From Phycisphaerae bacterium (GTDB lineage: Bacteria; Planctomycetota; Phycisphaerae; UBA1845), in assembly GCA_029260235.1 (NCBI GenBank), contig JAJDDP010000015.1, positions 29,315 through 93,314 of the forward strand: DNA of 64,000 nt. The letters are read 5' to 3'. Shown here one piece after another: positions 49,999-59,928 of this stretch (its first letter is position 1; each line of letters opens with the position of its first letter). The notes below the pieces were generated by a model, which searched no databases, had not been told where the DNA came from, and saw only the letters and a list, made by a program, of their open reading frames with translations. Position numbers and translations under genes: made by a program.

Positions 49999-51522
49999 AT
50001 GACCGACAACTCCTCCAAGAGTAGCCCAGACAGCCCTGCGGACCACCCAGGAATTCGCTCCCTGAACAAAACTTACTGGCTTTGCAACGTCATCGAGATG
50101 TGGGAGCGATTAGCTTACTACACGCTTCGACCTATCGCCCCAATCTACATCGCCTCTGCCACCAATGCGGGTGGCTTGCATCTGACCCAGGGGCACAAGG
50201 CTGCCATCTATTCATGGTGGGCCATCGTCCAATCTATCCTGCCCATGATCACCGGGGGCTTTGCGGACCGGTACGGGTACAAGAAAAGCCTATTCATCTC
50301 CATCACCCTCAACGTCACCGGCTATCTGATCATGGCCTACATGCGCACCTATGAAGGCTTCTTCTTAGGTATTCTGGTTCTTGCACTAGGCACATCGCTT
50401 TTCAAACCAAGCCTGCAAGCTACCTTGGCCCATAACCTGCCCGACGGCATGTCCTCCATCGGTTGGGGGATCTTCTATTGGATCGTAAACGTCGGCTCGA
50501 CACTCGGGCATTACATCTCCCCGTTGATCCTGGGCACTTCGCAGAGCGTAGACAACTGGCGCCACCTGTTCTTGTGGTGCGCCGTCTTCTCGGCCCTGAA
50601 TTACGTCATGCTCTTTACCTACAAAGAAGTTCCCTCTGGTGCGTCCAAGACAGAGAATCCCTTCAAGGTATTTTGGCGAATCATCATCAATGTCTTCGAG
50701 CGAAGGTTGGTGGCTTGGTTGCTGATCATGTCCTGCTTTTGGTTGATGATGTACCAGCTCTGGGATCTGCAACCCAACTTCATCGAAGACTGGGTGGACA
50801 GTTCCATGGTGGCTGCCCATGTGCCCTTTGACAAATGGAAGGAAACCAGCGACCAAGGATTGCTCCGCGTGCCGCAGCAGGTGCTCATTTCCTTCAACTC
50901 GGTATTGATCGTGATGTTCATGATTCCCGTGTCATGGGCCGTCCGCAAGATGAGAACCCTCTCAGCCATGTTCTTCGGTATGTTGATGGCCACCGGCGGT
51001 GTTCTGGTGGCTGGAATGACCGGCAGTGCCGTTTTCCTGTTGCTGGGTATCCTGCTGTTCTCGCTCGGTGAGATGCTGACCGGTCCCAAGAAGAATGAAT
51101 ACCTAGGCCTCATCGCCCCGCCGGGAAAGAAGGGGCTATACCTAGGCTATGTGAACATCCCCATTGGAATCGGCGTGGGTATCGGCTCGTACTTGGGCGG
51201 ATTCCTCTACGGAAACTACGGCGAAAAAGCCAACCTAGCCCTCAAGCATCTGCTAAATTGCACGCCGTTCGGCGAAGGCAAGTCTTGGGATGGATCCCTC
51301 GACACGCTTGAAGCATCGGTCGGCGTATCCCGGACCGATGCCTTCCTGAGACTCCAGGAAGTTCTCGGGCTAGATGCGGTACAGACCACGCAACTGCTCT
51401 GGGACACCTACAATCCACAGTACTACGTCTGGTTACCCTTCGCAGCCATAGGCGTGATCGCAGCCATAGCCCTGGCCATCTTCGGCCAACTAGCCAAGCG
51501 TTGGAGCGACATGAATGCATGA
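49999..51522 (+). CDS. POT/PTR2-type MFS (peptide) transporter
   Basis: MWERLAYYTLRPIAPIYI, GGFADRYGYKKSLFISI, ALGTSLFKPSLQATLAHNL, SSIGWGIFYWIVNVGSTLGHYISPLI; ~12 TM segments. Confidence 0.88.
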   Translation: MTDNSSKSSPDSPADHPGIRSLNKTYWLCNVIEMWERLAYYTLRPIAPIYIASATNAGGLHLTQGHKAAIYSWWAIVQSILPMITGGFADRYGYKKSLFISITLNVTGYLIMAYMRTYEGFFLGILVLALGTSLFKPSLQATLAHNLPDGMSSIGWGIFYWIVNVGSTLGHYISPLILGTSQSVDNWRHLFLWCAVFSALNYVMLFTYKEVPSGASKTENPFKVFWRIIINVFERRLVAWLLIMSCFWLMMYQLWDLQPNFIEDWVDSSMVAAHVPFDKWKETSDQGLLRVPQQVLISFNSVLIVMFMIPVSWAVRKMRTLSAMFFGMLMATGGVLVAGMTGSAVFLLLGILLFSLGEMLTGPKKNEYLGLIAPPGKKGLYLGYVNIPIGIGVGIGSYLGGFLYGNYGEKANLALKHLLNCTPFGEGKSWDGSLDTLEASVGVSRTDAFLRLQEVLGLDAVQTTQLLWDTYNPQYYVWLPFAAIGVIAAIALAIFGQLAKRWSDMNA

Positions 51523-51648
51523 TCGAGGAGTTCCTGAGTAGCGTCGGATCACAACGCGGGCTGCGGACTAGGCGACGTTCTGCCAACTAGAAAGAGCGCC
51601 GTTCTCTGTGGGCTGTGTGCCCAAATGCTGTCGCCTCTAGCCTTGCGG

Positions 51649-53061
51649 CTATCTAGACTCAGCCTCTTCTTCATCGGCTATACGAAACCCGCGCAATTCC
51701 GGATTCAAGAGCCGGAAGCCGACGTCTTGGGGCCGACCTTTGGATCCGGTTTCGACGCAGACATCGCCTTGATCATCCTCAACGTCTTGACCAAACGAAT
51801 AGATGGTGACCCCGCGATCATTGCGCAGGTAGCGAAGCGGTTGGCCATCGAATGGATCGACCGGCAACTCATCAAGAAATTCGGGCACCAGCAGTGCAAG
51901 CTCTGCAGGCCAATCACCGTGACGCAGGCGGTACCGTTCTACTGCCAAAGCAACCAAGGCGGATCTCAACATAGCCGTGCGCATGGCGTACTGAAAGGTC
52001 ACCGCTGAAAGAGCCGGCAGCACGATCTTCAACAGATAATGCCTGCTGGACAATGCTTGGACGTTCCTTTGGTACTGGTTTGCTCGGGCGATCAGCTCCT
52101 GGCAGGCCAGACCTGGTTCGCACAATGGTGTCATGAGCGACATTGCCTTGGCTTCTTCCAAGTAGCGCCAACCTCGCACGTACTTGAAAACTTCAGCAAA
52201 AACGGAGGGGCCTGTGCCGCCAAAGACTGCCATGTTCCCGCCGGCGGCAACGTGCCGGATCATGGCAACACCAGACACGCGCTCGGCACGAAAGGCATGG
52301 GCTATCGAGCGGGTATCTAGTGCATTTTGAATGCGTTGGCCCAGCAGCGCCAAGGATTGTTCTTTAACCGCGCCCGCAGTGAGCACCCGCTCAATAGACT
52401 GCACAGCCAGTGCTTCGCTCGCGATAGTAACCAACACGGAAATCAGCGACGGCTCATCTGCCGAGGATCCTGCAATACTCAGTATTAGGGCAGTTCTGTC
52501 CAGGGCAATTTCCAACTCACCCCTTGAGCTCTGATCGATAGCGTCGAGGGCGACGATCTTCACAGCCATCCGCGTGCTACGGAGGAGCGGTGTGGAAAAC
52601 CAAGTCGTATAGACAACAGGCAGCCGGCCTTGTGACAACTCGCTGATGGGAGCCAATTCTTCGAGCAAGTTGGTGGATTCATTGACGGCCGTTCGAATGG
52701 CCGTGAGCATTTCTTGCGGATAAGGATCGCCAGGTGCCGGCAACTTACCATTGCCCAGCAGCGGCAAGAGTGCATCTTTGCCTAGCGCATCCCCCAACGC
52801 CTTCAACCGATCATTCAAGGCTTCTAGAATCAAGGCTGAGTTCTCGTCGTCGGCAAGCACAGGCCTAGCTGCTTCCAGCTCCTCAAACGTGAGCGGATCA
52901 CCGGCAGCCCGAACAACATCGATCTCTCTCTGCAGCGCTGCTCGGCCAACCAGGTCCAGGATGATCAGCGGTAATCCAACCAGCAAAGCGACAGGCGCAG
53001 CGATCCAAGCCAAGGTTATGTACCAAGGTCGGCGCTTTTTGGTGGTCTTGTCAGCCATCAA
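51649..53061 (-). CDS. Hypothetical membrane-anchored protein
   Basis: Long ORF with N-terminal TM (WYITLAWIAAPVALLVGLPLIILDLVG); C-terminal GDWPAELALLVPEFLDELPVDPFDGQPLRYLRNDRGVTIYSFGQDVEDD. Confidence 0.7.
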   Translation of the reverse strand: MMADKTTKKRRPWYITLAWIAAPVALLVGLPLIILDLVGRAALQREIDVVRAAGDPLTFEELEAARPVLADDENSALILEALNDRLKALGDALGKDALLPLLGNGKLPAPGDPYPQEMLTAIRTAVNESTNLLEELAPISELSQGRLPVVYTTWFSTPLLRSTRMAVKIVALDAIDQSSRGELEIALDRTALILSIAGSSADEPSLISVLVTIASEALAVQSIERVLTAGAVKEQSLALLGQRIQNALDTRSIAHAFRAERVSGVAMIRHVAAGGNMAVFGGTGPSVFAEVFKYVRGWRYLEEAKAMSLMTPLCEPGLACQELIARANQYQRNVQALSSRHYLLKIVLPALSAVTFQYAMRTAMLRSALVALAVERYRLRHGDWPAELALLVPEFLDELPVDPFDGQPLRYLRNDRGVTIYSFGQDVEDDQGDVCVETGSKGRPQDVGFRLLNPELRGFRIADEEEAESR

Positions 53062-53145
53062 CCTAACTCCAGGGCGAGGCGGGACTGTGCTCTCTGTGGC
53101 AAGGAGCCGTTTTTCCTCAATGCAGCTTGATCAAGGGCTACCGCG

Positions 53146-53817
53146 TCACTTGTCTTTTGCATCCTTGAGCGGCGGGCCGGTGATGGGGATCGGTTTGCCT
53201 ATGGGCATTCCTCTTTTCATCTGACCCTGCTCGGTGCTTTGGTTGATTCTTGGGCCTAGCTCGTCGTTGCGGGTTGCCCGGAAGGTGCCGGCTAGGATGG
53301 TGCTGCGATTGCCGGTCCAACCCCGCCACCAGGTGTAGTCTTGTTCGTTGCAACGAACACGGAATTCGCCGACCAAGATGGATGGGTCAGCCTCGCCGAG
53401 ACGTACGGCTACGATTCCCTCGTAAGAGGCCAATCGAAGGGACACACCGCTCTTGAGAATCGTTGCCCGAAGCGTGCGCCGATCGGCTTCATGGTTCCGC
53501 CCCACGCCTGCCGGCGGCTCTCCAGTCACCAAGGATAGATAGAATGATGGGGCAGTCTTCTTCGGTTCGCTGCCAGGTGGCGGAATATTATCCGAGAATG
53601 CGAAGCACAGTTCCTTGTACTCGTTCAACCACCAAAACCCGTTGTTCAGATCGAACGATTCGACCAGAGGCCTACTCTGGGAAATACGATCATAGTTGGC
53701 AGGAACGAGGTGAATCCGCAGGGCTGGCGCCCCACAGCCCGTCAGCAGCAGTGTGGCCCATGTGCCAAGTGGCACGGAACAGACGACGGCCTGCTTGTGA
53801 CAGACACGGCTCATCAT
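53146..53817 (-). CDS. Hypothetical lipoprotein, ATGA-coupled to glyA
   Basis: [31 protein letters not shown]; start ATG 53817 overlaps the glyA stop. Confidence 0.6.
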   Translation of the reverse strand: MMSRVCHKQAVVCSVPLGTWATLLLTGCGAPALRIHLVPANYDRISQSRPLVESFDLNNGFWWLNEYKELCFAFSDNIPPPGSEPKKTAPSFYLSLVTGEPPAGVGRNHEADRRTLRATILKSGVSLRLASYEGIVAVRLGEADPSILVGEFRVRCNEQDYTWWRGWTGNRSTILAGTFRATRNDELGPRINQSTEQGQMKRGMPIGKPIPITGPPLKDAKDK

Positions 53818-55070
53818 GGCAGTTGGAACTGATCGCACATGGTTTTGACATCGCCACGAACCTGGGCCACGACGGCTTCATCCCCTTGGGCACGCAGTAC
53901 CTGATCGATCCAACCAGCCACCGTCTTCATGTGGTCTTCTTTCAGACCCCGGGTCGTGAGAGCGGGGGTGCCCAGTCGCAGTCCCGATGTCTCCATCGGT
54001 TTGCGTTCGTCGAAGGGGATCATATTCTTGTTGGTAATGATATTGGCCTGTTCGAGCCAAAGCTCAGCGTTCTTGCCGCTGACGTCGGGGTAGGCAGGCC
54101 TCAAATCAAGCAGCATCAGATGCGTATCGGTTCCGCCTGCTACGAGGCGATTGCCCAGCGATTCAAGACCTTCTCCCAGCGCTTGGGCGTTCTTTAGAAT
54201 CTGCTCTTGGTATGTCTTGAACTCGGGCTTGAGCGCCTCGGCAAAGGCCACCGCTTTTCCGGCGATGCAGTGCATCAACGGGCCTCCTTGGCTACCCGGA
54301 AAGATGCGCGAATCGCACTTCTTAGCCCAGTCAGCCTTGCACATGATCATACCGCCGCGCGGGCCTCGAAGCGTCTTGTGCGTCGTGGTGGTCACAAAGT
54401 CAGCCGTCGGCACTGGTGAGCAGTGAAGCCCTGTCGCGACCAGGCCTGCAATGTGAGCGATGTCAGCCATGTGCGTAGCCCCGACTTCCTCGGCGATCTC
54501 GCTGAATTTTGAGAAGTCGAGTGTCCGCGGGTAAGCGCTGGCCCCAGAGATGAGCAGCTTGGGCTTGTGTTCCAGAGCCAATCGCCGAACCTCGGCATAG
54601 TCGATCTGCTCGGTCTTTGGGTCTACCTGATAGCCAACGATGTTGTAGAGCAATCCGCTCATGTTGACCTTTAGCCCGTGAGAGAGGTGGCCGCCGTGGG
54701 CTAGATCCAGCGAGAGAATCGTGTCGCCCGGCTGCAGCACACCCAAGAGCACCGCAGCGTTGGCCTGGGCACCGGCATGAGGCTGAACGTTGACATGATC
54801 GCAGCCAAAAAGCTTCTTGGCCCGCTGACGGGCAAGCTCTTCGATGGCGTCCATATTTACGCAGCCGCCGTAGTAGCGCCGCCCCGGATACCCTTCGGCA
54901 TACTTGTTGGTGAGCACACTGCCCACGGCTTGGCGAACCGGGCGCGACACGTGGTTTTCTGAAGCAATCAATTCCAGGGTGTCGTGCTGGCGTTCTTCTT
55001 CTGCACAGATGATGCCATAAACATCGGGATCGCTCTTGGCGATAGCTGCATAGTCTGTTTCGGCGGACAT
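53814..55070 (-). CDS. glyA: Serine hydroxymethyltransferase
   Basis: [59 protein letters not shown]. Confidence 0.97.
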   Translation of the reverse strand: MSAETDYAAIAKSDPDVYGIICAEEERQHDTLELIASENHVSRPVRQAVGSVLTNKYAEGYPGRRYYGGCVNMDAIEELARQRAKKLFGCDHVNVQPHAGAQANAAVLLGVLQPGDTILSLDLAHGGHLSHGLKVNMSGLLYNIVGYQVDPKTEQIDYAEVRRLALEHKPKLLISGASAYPRTLDFSKFSEIAEEVGATHMADIAHIAGLVATGLHCSPVPTADFVTTTTHKTLRGPRGGMIMCKADWAKKCDSRIFPGSQGGPLMHCIAGKAVAFAEALKPEFKTYQEQILKNAQALGEGLESLGNRLVAGGTDTHLMLLDLRPAYPDVSGKNAELWLEQANIITNKNMIPFDERKPMETSGLRLGTPALTTRGLKEDHMKTVAGWIDQVLRAQGDEAVVAQVRGDVKTMCDQFQLP

Positions 55071-55150
55071 GTTCGTATTCCTCGGAATTAAAGCGAAACG
55101 TCGGTCGGTTCGTGCGGGGGACTACGGTATCTGGACGCGGGGCGAAAATC

Positions 55151-55190
55151 AATCCGCCGGAGGATTTAGGCCCGCCGCGACGGCGGGCCT
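55151..55190 (-). terminator. Strong hairpin AGGCCCGCCG-CGA-CGGCGGGCCT followed (minus strand) by a second small stem and GATTTT
   Basis: 10-bp perfect stem (55168-55190) 8 nt past the histidine kinase stop codon. Confidence 0.55.
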
Positions 55191-55198
55191 CAGCGTCC

Positions 55199-56875
55199 TT
55201 ATCTTCTTTTTCGAGGCCCGTGTGTCTTGTCGCTGCCGCTGAGCCTAATGGTTCGCACCGGCAGTGAAATGTGGAAGGTACAACCCTTTCCTTCGGCTGT
55301 CTCGACTTCGATCTGACCGCCCAGCTCGCTCATGATCTGCTTTGCGGCTGCAAGACCCAGGCCTGTACCGCCGTGGCCCTTGGTCGAGTGGAAGGCGTCG
55401 AAAATAGCGTCCACTTCTTCCGGGGCGATTCCGGGGCCGTTATCGCTGATGGAAAGCACGACCCGTTCGCCTTGGTCGCCGTGGCTGGTTCGCAGGTTGA
55501 TTCGACCTGAGTTTTTTTCTACTGCGTCGAGGGCATTGTGCATCACATTGATAGCCACTTGGATCATGCCCTCCACGTCCATGGCAACCGGAGGCAGATC
55601 ATCGCACAATTCCACCAACAGCATCACGCCTTTGTCGTCCGCTTGGCGCTGAACGAGGCTGACTGCCTCTTGGACGGCATGATTGAGCTGAGCGATCTCG
55701 ACGGCCGGTGCTCGCTCCTTGCTGAAGGTTATCATGTTGGTGGTCAGTTGGAGGGTTCGATCTATGTTGCGCTGCATGACCTCCCACCCAGAAGCGATCG
55801 TCGCTAGATTCTCGCGATCCAGGCCCATCTCAAGCACATCGGCACCGCTTCGCATCCCTTGCAACACGTTGCGAATGTAATGCGACAAGTGAGCCACCGT
55901 TTCACCGACGGCAGCCAAGCGCTCATGGGCAACCCGTGATTCTAAAAGCCGCGAGTTTTCAATGGCCATCCCGGTCATGCGGCCAATCGCAACAACCAAG
56001 CGAAGTTGATCGTTCGTATAGGTGTGCTGTGACATCGAGCAATCCAAATGGATGACGCCCTGCACCACATCATGGGCGATGACCGGCACGCAGATCACAC
56101 TATGCAATCCAAAGCGATGGATGCTGCCTCCCTTGGTCTCGGGCGAGAACCGCTCGTCGGTCATCGCGTTGGTACAGAGGACACCTTCTTTGGCTTCGAC
56201 CACATGACTAATAATGGTCTGTGATGTCGTGATCTTGTCGTTCTTGCCTCGTATCTTTCCGCGAAACCGAACTACCCGGGTAGACAGGGCCTCTTCCGGG
56301 CCGTCGATCATTAGTATGAAGACACGATCAACGGTGAGATGCTCGATGATGATGTCGGCTACCCGCTCAAGAAACGTAGAGATATCCAAGCCCGACCCGA
56401 TCACCTCAGCTAACTGATACATCACCTGCCATGCATGCACTGCATCTGCCGTCTCGGGCGTAGCTAAGATCAGGCTGTCATCGCTGCTTGAGACCGCAGC
56501 CAGTATCGACGAGTCCATCATCGAACCGTCGCGGTCGACCCGCACCATCTCTTGCAGCGCCTCAGGGCCTCCGAACTGATCGGCTGAATCTTCTCCGGTA
56601 AAGACCAGCAACGTACCGCCGAGCTTGATTTGGTCGCCGTGCTTAAGTCGTCTTGGTTCGTGGATTTGAACACCGTTGACGTGTGTTCCGTTGGAGCTGC
56701 CCAGATCCGCCAGGTACCAGTGGCCGTTCTCTGGGCGCAGCTCAGCGTGTCGCCGCGAGACCGAGTTGTCGGTCAGCGGAATCTGCTCGGACTTTCGGCC
56801 GAGCACTGCCGGCTCTTTGGGCATTTGAAACGTTTGCCCTTTGTCGGCACCTTTGAGTACATGTAGCGTAGGCAC
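55199..56875 (-). CDS. FHA-GAF sensor histidine kinase
   Basis: FHA: AVLGRKSEQIPLTDNSVSRRHAELRPENGHWYLADLGSSNGTHVNG; GAF; H-box AHLSHYIRNVLQG; HATPase NVMHNALDAV...ISDNGPGI...GTGLGLAAAKQI. Confidence 0.93.
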   Translation of the reverse strand: MPTLHVLKGADKGQTFQMPKEPAVLGRKSEQIPLTDNSVSRRHAELRPENGHWYLADLGSSNGTHVNGVQIHEPRRLKHGDQIKLGGTLLVFTGEDSADQFGGPEALQEMVRVDRDGSMMDSSILAAVSSSDDSLILATPETADAVHAWQVMYQLAEVIGSGLDISTFLERVADIIIEHLTVDRVFILMIDGPEEALSTRVVRFRGKIRGKNDKITTSQTIISHVVEAKEGVLCTNAMTDERFSPETKGGSIHRFGLHSVICVPVIAHDVVQGVIHLDCSMSQHTYTNDQLRLVVAIGRMTGMAIENSRLLESRVAHERLAAVGETVAHLSHYIRNVLQGMRSGADVLEMGLDRENLATIASGWEVMQRNIDRTLQLTTNMITFSKERAPAVEIAQLNHAVQEAVSLVQRQADDKGVMLLVELCDDLPPVAMDVEGMIQVAINVMHNALDAVEKNSGRINLRTSHGDQGERVVLSISDNGPGIAPEEVDAIFDAFHSTKGHGGTGLGLAAAKQIMSELGGQIEVETAEGKGCTFHISLPVRTIRLSGSDKTHGPRKRR

Positions 56876-57141
56876 GAGATGATTCTCAAACCGTTACCCG
56901 AAGCCAACCACCCTGCTGCCGGCCCTAGCGTTGGCAGTCCCCCACCGGCCTCAAACGACCAAAACAGCCCCTCGGTCGTGTTGCGGCTCCTTACTGATCG
57001 TAAATAGCTAGTGAAGACAAGTCAATCTCAATCACGCCTGGTCCGCTATCATCGGCTGATAGGATGCCAAATTGGCCGTCGATGGCTACAATGCTCCACA
57101 GACTTGGCCTGGCCCACACTTGGGCATTATTGGGTAATTAG

Positions 57142-58281
57142 ATGATGAAGATCGGCACTGACAATCCAGAGGACCGCAAGCCCAAGGTGGTCGTAGCCAT
57201 GAGCGGGGGCGTCGATTCAAGTGTGGCTGCTTGCCTGCTGCGAGAACAAGGCTACGAAGTGATGGGCTTGTTCATGCGCACGGGAGTAACCGCGGACGAC
57301 GAAGCCTCCTCAGATGAGGGGCGAGCGCATCGGGGCTGCTGCAGCGCCGTCGATGCCGCCGACGCCAGGTTTGTGGCTGGTACGCTCGGGGTTCCCTTCT
57401 ACGCGCTCGATTTCGAACGAGATTTTGATCGGATCATCGATTACTTCGTGGATGAGTATGCCGCCGGCCGAACGCCCAATCCTTGCGTAGTTTGCAACAA
57501 CGACCTGAAATTCGGCAAGATTCTCGACTACGCCGATGCGGTGGGTGCCCAATTCATCGCAACGGGGCACTATGCGAGAATCGAACACGCACAGGGCCAA
57601 GCTCGGCTCCTTCGGGCAGTCGATGCTGAAAAAGATCAGTCGTACGTCTTGTTCGGCATTGACGCGTCGGCTTTAGATCGCCTGCTGTTCCCTATCGGTG
57701 GCATGAACAAAGATGAGGTTCGACAGCACGCCAATCGATTCAATCTGACGGTCTGCGACAAGCCCGATTCGATGGACATCTGCTTTGTGCCTGATCGCGA
57801 CTATGCAAGCCTGGTTCGCCGCCGCCGGCCTCAAGCATTTGTGCCAGGCAATGTCATCGATGAGGATGGACAGGTAGTCGGCACCCATGACGGACTGCCC
57901 AACTACACCGTAGGTCAACGGCGAGGGCTGGGCATAGCCGCCGGCCATCCCATCTATGTTGCCAGCCTCAACGTATTGGACAACACGGTTAGCGTGGGGC
58001 CTCGCGACGCGATAATGCGCCGCCAATTCACCGTGCGCGGTTTGAATTTTCTAAATCAACCGAAGACAGACCGCTTCAAGTGCGATACCCAAATTCGATA
58101 CCACCATGCCGCCGCCGCCGCAATGGTCGAACATTTGGGCAACGGTTCAGCCCGTGTGATCTTCGATGCGCCTCAATCGGCGATTACGCCAGGACAAGCA
58201 GCCGTCTTCTACGATGGAGATGAAGTAGTCGGCGGCGGCTGGATTGAAAAAGTGGCTGACTTGGCTCCAACCAACGCGTAA
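57142..58281 (+). CDS. mnmA: tRNA-specific 2-thiouridylase MnmA
   Basis: VVVAMSGGVDSSVAACLLREQGYEVMGLFMR, RTPNPCVVCNNDLKFG, KDQSYVLFGI, DICFVPDRDY, GQRRGLG. Confidence 0.96.
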   Translation: MMKIGTDNPEDRKPKVVVAMSGGVDSSVAACLLREQGYEVMGLFMRTGVTADDEASSDEGRAHRGCCSAVDAADARFVAGTLGVPFYALDFERDFDRIIDYFVDEYAAGRTPNPCVVCNNDLKFGKILDYADAVGAQFIATGHYARIEHAQGQARLLRAVDAEKDQSYVLFGIDASALDRLLFPIGGMNKDEVRQHANRFNLTVCDKPDSMDICFVPDRDYASLVRRRRPQAFVPGNVIDEDGQVVGTHDGLPNYTVGQRRGLGIAAGHPIYVASLNVLDNTVSVGPRDAIMRRQFTVRGLNFLNQPKTDRFKCDTQIRYHHAAAAAMVEHLGNGSARVIFDAPQSAITPGQAAVFYDGDEVVGGGWIEKVADLAPTNA

Positions 58282-58284
58282 CCA

Positions 58285-59331
58285 ATGACCACGAACATAC
58301 GGGCACCACTGCCAAAGAAGATTCTGCTGCTGCACGCCGGAGCGCTGGGCGACTGCGTCTTGACCCTTCATCTAGTCGCGTCGCTGAAGAATGCGTTCCC
58401 CGAGAGCCATGTTCAGCTGTGCGCCAGATCAGCCATCGCCAAGTTCGCCGTGGATAGCGGCCTGATTGATTCAGCCACCACGCCCGATTCGATTGGGCTT
58501 CACCACCTCTATAGCTCCGACAAGTTGCCCGCAGGGTTAGCCCAGCTCTTAGCTGATGCTGATCTCATCATCGATTTTGGCGGAGATCAGACAGGGAAAT
58601 CCTCCACCAAGCTTCTTCAGCACGCCGGGGGCAGCCTGATTTCGGTCGATCCGCGCCCCGACCTAACCGTCGAGGTACCCATCGTCCAACAATGGCTTGA
58701 TCGAATGTCGGCAGCAGGCCTGGATTTGACCTTGGTACAGGGGCACTTGATTCAGCCATCACCAGGCCAAAGAGACAAGGCCCAGGACAAGATGGCGACC
58801 CTTGCCGGCAAGTCGAACGGAAGCATCGTCGTATGCCACCCAGGGAGTGGAGGCCGGGCCAAGTGCTGCCCTCTGGAAATCTTCGAGCGCGTGGTTGGCT
58901 GCCTCAAGAGTTCAGGCCAAACCCCCGTCTGGATGATCGGTCCGACAGAGCTGGACTGGCATGGCCAAGCGCTGATGGATCGACTCGCCTTATCAGCGCC
59001 GGTCTTGTTTGAGGAGTCGCTGGTTGAGGCAGCAACTTTGCTGTTCGGGGCGGACGCCTATATCGGCAATGATGCCGGCATGACCCACGTCGCGGCTGGA
59101 TTGGGCTTGGCCACACTTGCCTTGTTCGGGCCGACCAATCCGCGGGTGTGGGCACCGCTAGGCCCTGCGGTCAAAGTAATCCGATTCAATTCTATCAAAG
59201 GAGTAAGTCAAGATGATGGGCGTAGCTTGGCCAAGACCGTGGCTGAGAACCTCATGCACATGCTCCGCGCAGCAAGCACGCCACCTTCAGGCCCCTATTC
59301 GAGAAGCCAGATGGTGGCGCCGCCGTCATAA
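58285..59331 (+). CDS. Family 9 glycosyltransferase (heptosyltransferase-like)
   Basis: ILLLHAGALGDCVLTLHLVASLKNAFP, VVCHPGSGGRAKCCPLEIFERVV, AYIGNDAGMTHVAAGLGLATLALFGPTNPRVWAPLG. Confidence 0.88.
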   Translation: MTTNIRAPLPKKILLLHAGALGDCVLTLHLVASLKNAFPESHVQLCARSAIAKFAVDSGLIDSATTPDSIGLHHLYSSDKLPAGLAQLLADADLIIDFGGDQTGKSSTKLLQHAGGSLISVDPRPDLTVEVPIVQQWLDRMSAAGLDLTLVQGHLIQPSPGQRDKAQDKMATLAGKSNGSIVVCHPGSGGRAKCCPLEIFERVVGCLKSSGQTPVWMIGPTELDWHGQALMDRLALSAPVLFEESLVEAATLLFGADAYIGNDAGMTHVAAGLGLATLALFGPTNPRVWAPLGPAVKVIRFNSIKGVSQDDGRSLAKTVAENLMHMLRAASTPPSGPYSRSQMVAPPS

Positions 59332-59376
59332 TCGACCTGAGCTGCTCAGCCCTCGCAGACGAGCAGCCACGGTGCG

Positions 59377-59475
59377 TTACATTCCCGTCGCCCCGCCACC
59401 GCCAAAGAATAGCCCAGTCAGCAGGGAGAGCAGTAAGTCAAAGAAGATACCACCAAACAAGCCGAAGAAACCCAT
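59377..59475 (-). CDS. 32-aa hydrophobic Gly/Phe/Leu-rich microprotein MGFFGLFGGIFFDLLLSLLTGLFFGGGGATGM
   Basis: Not in the supplied ORF track; ATG 59475 preceded on the minus strand by AAGGAG + 7-nt spacer; stop TAA at 59377-59379. Confidence 0.55.
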   Translation of the reverse strand: MGFFGLFGGIFFDLLLSLLTGLFFGGGGATGM

Positions 59476-59646
59476 CTCGCTACTCCTTGTTCAACAATGG
59501 AACGGCCTCTACACGCAAGAGCAAACCTGGTACCGCACCAATCTCGGTCAGCTCGGGACGGCTCCCGACGACCGCTCAGGCCGGGAGTACGCGCACCAGT
59601 ATCACCCGAACTGCGTTGCCAGGCAAGAGGCGCTAGGAGCCCCCCC

Positions 59647-59928
59647 TCACTGATCGGCCTTGGGCACGTTCGAGCATGAATCGATCCGCCGGCTGATGAA
59701 GCGGCGGAAATCAGCCTCATTAACCCTATGGCGGCAAACCTCGTTTCCGTCGCAGAGGATGACTGGAATGTGTTCTGAGTACGCGTCAAGCCACTTTTCG
59801 TTGCCCGGGGATGAGATGTCGACCTCCTGCACTGCAAACGGGTACAGCCGCTGGACCTTGCGGACGACGAACAGGGCTGCGTCGCACAGTCCACACTCTG
59901 GACGGGTCAAGAAGGTGAGTTCGATCAT
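59647..59928 (-). CDS. Glutaredoxin-like protein (CGLC motif)
   Basis: IELTFLTRPECGLCDAALFVVRKVQRLYPFAVQEVDIS...IPVILCDGNEV. Confidence 0.8.
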   Translation of the reverse strand: MIELTFLTRPECGLCDAALFVVRKVQRLYPFAVQEVDISSPGNEKWLDAYSEHIPVILCDGNEVCRHRVNEADFRRFISRRIDSCSNVPKADQ

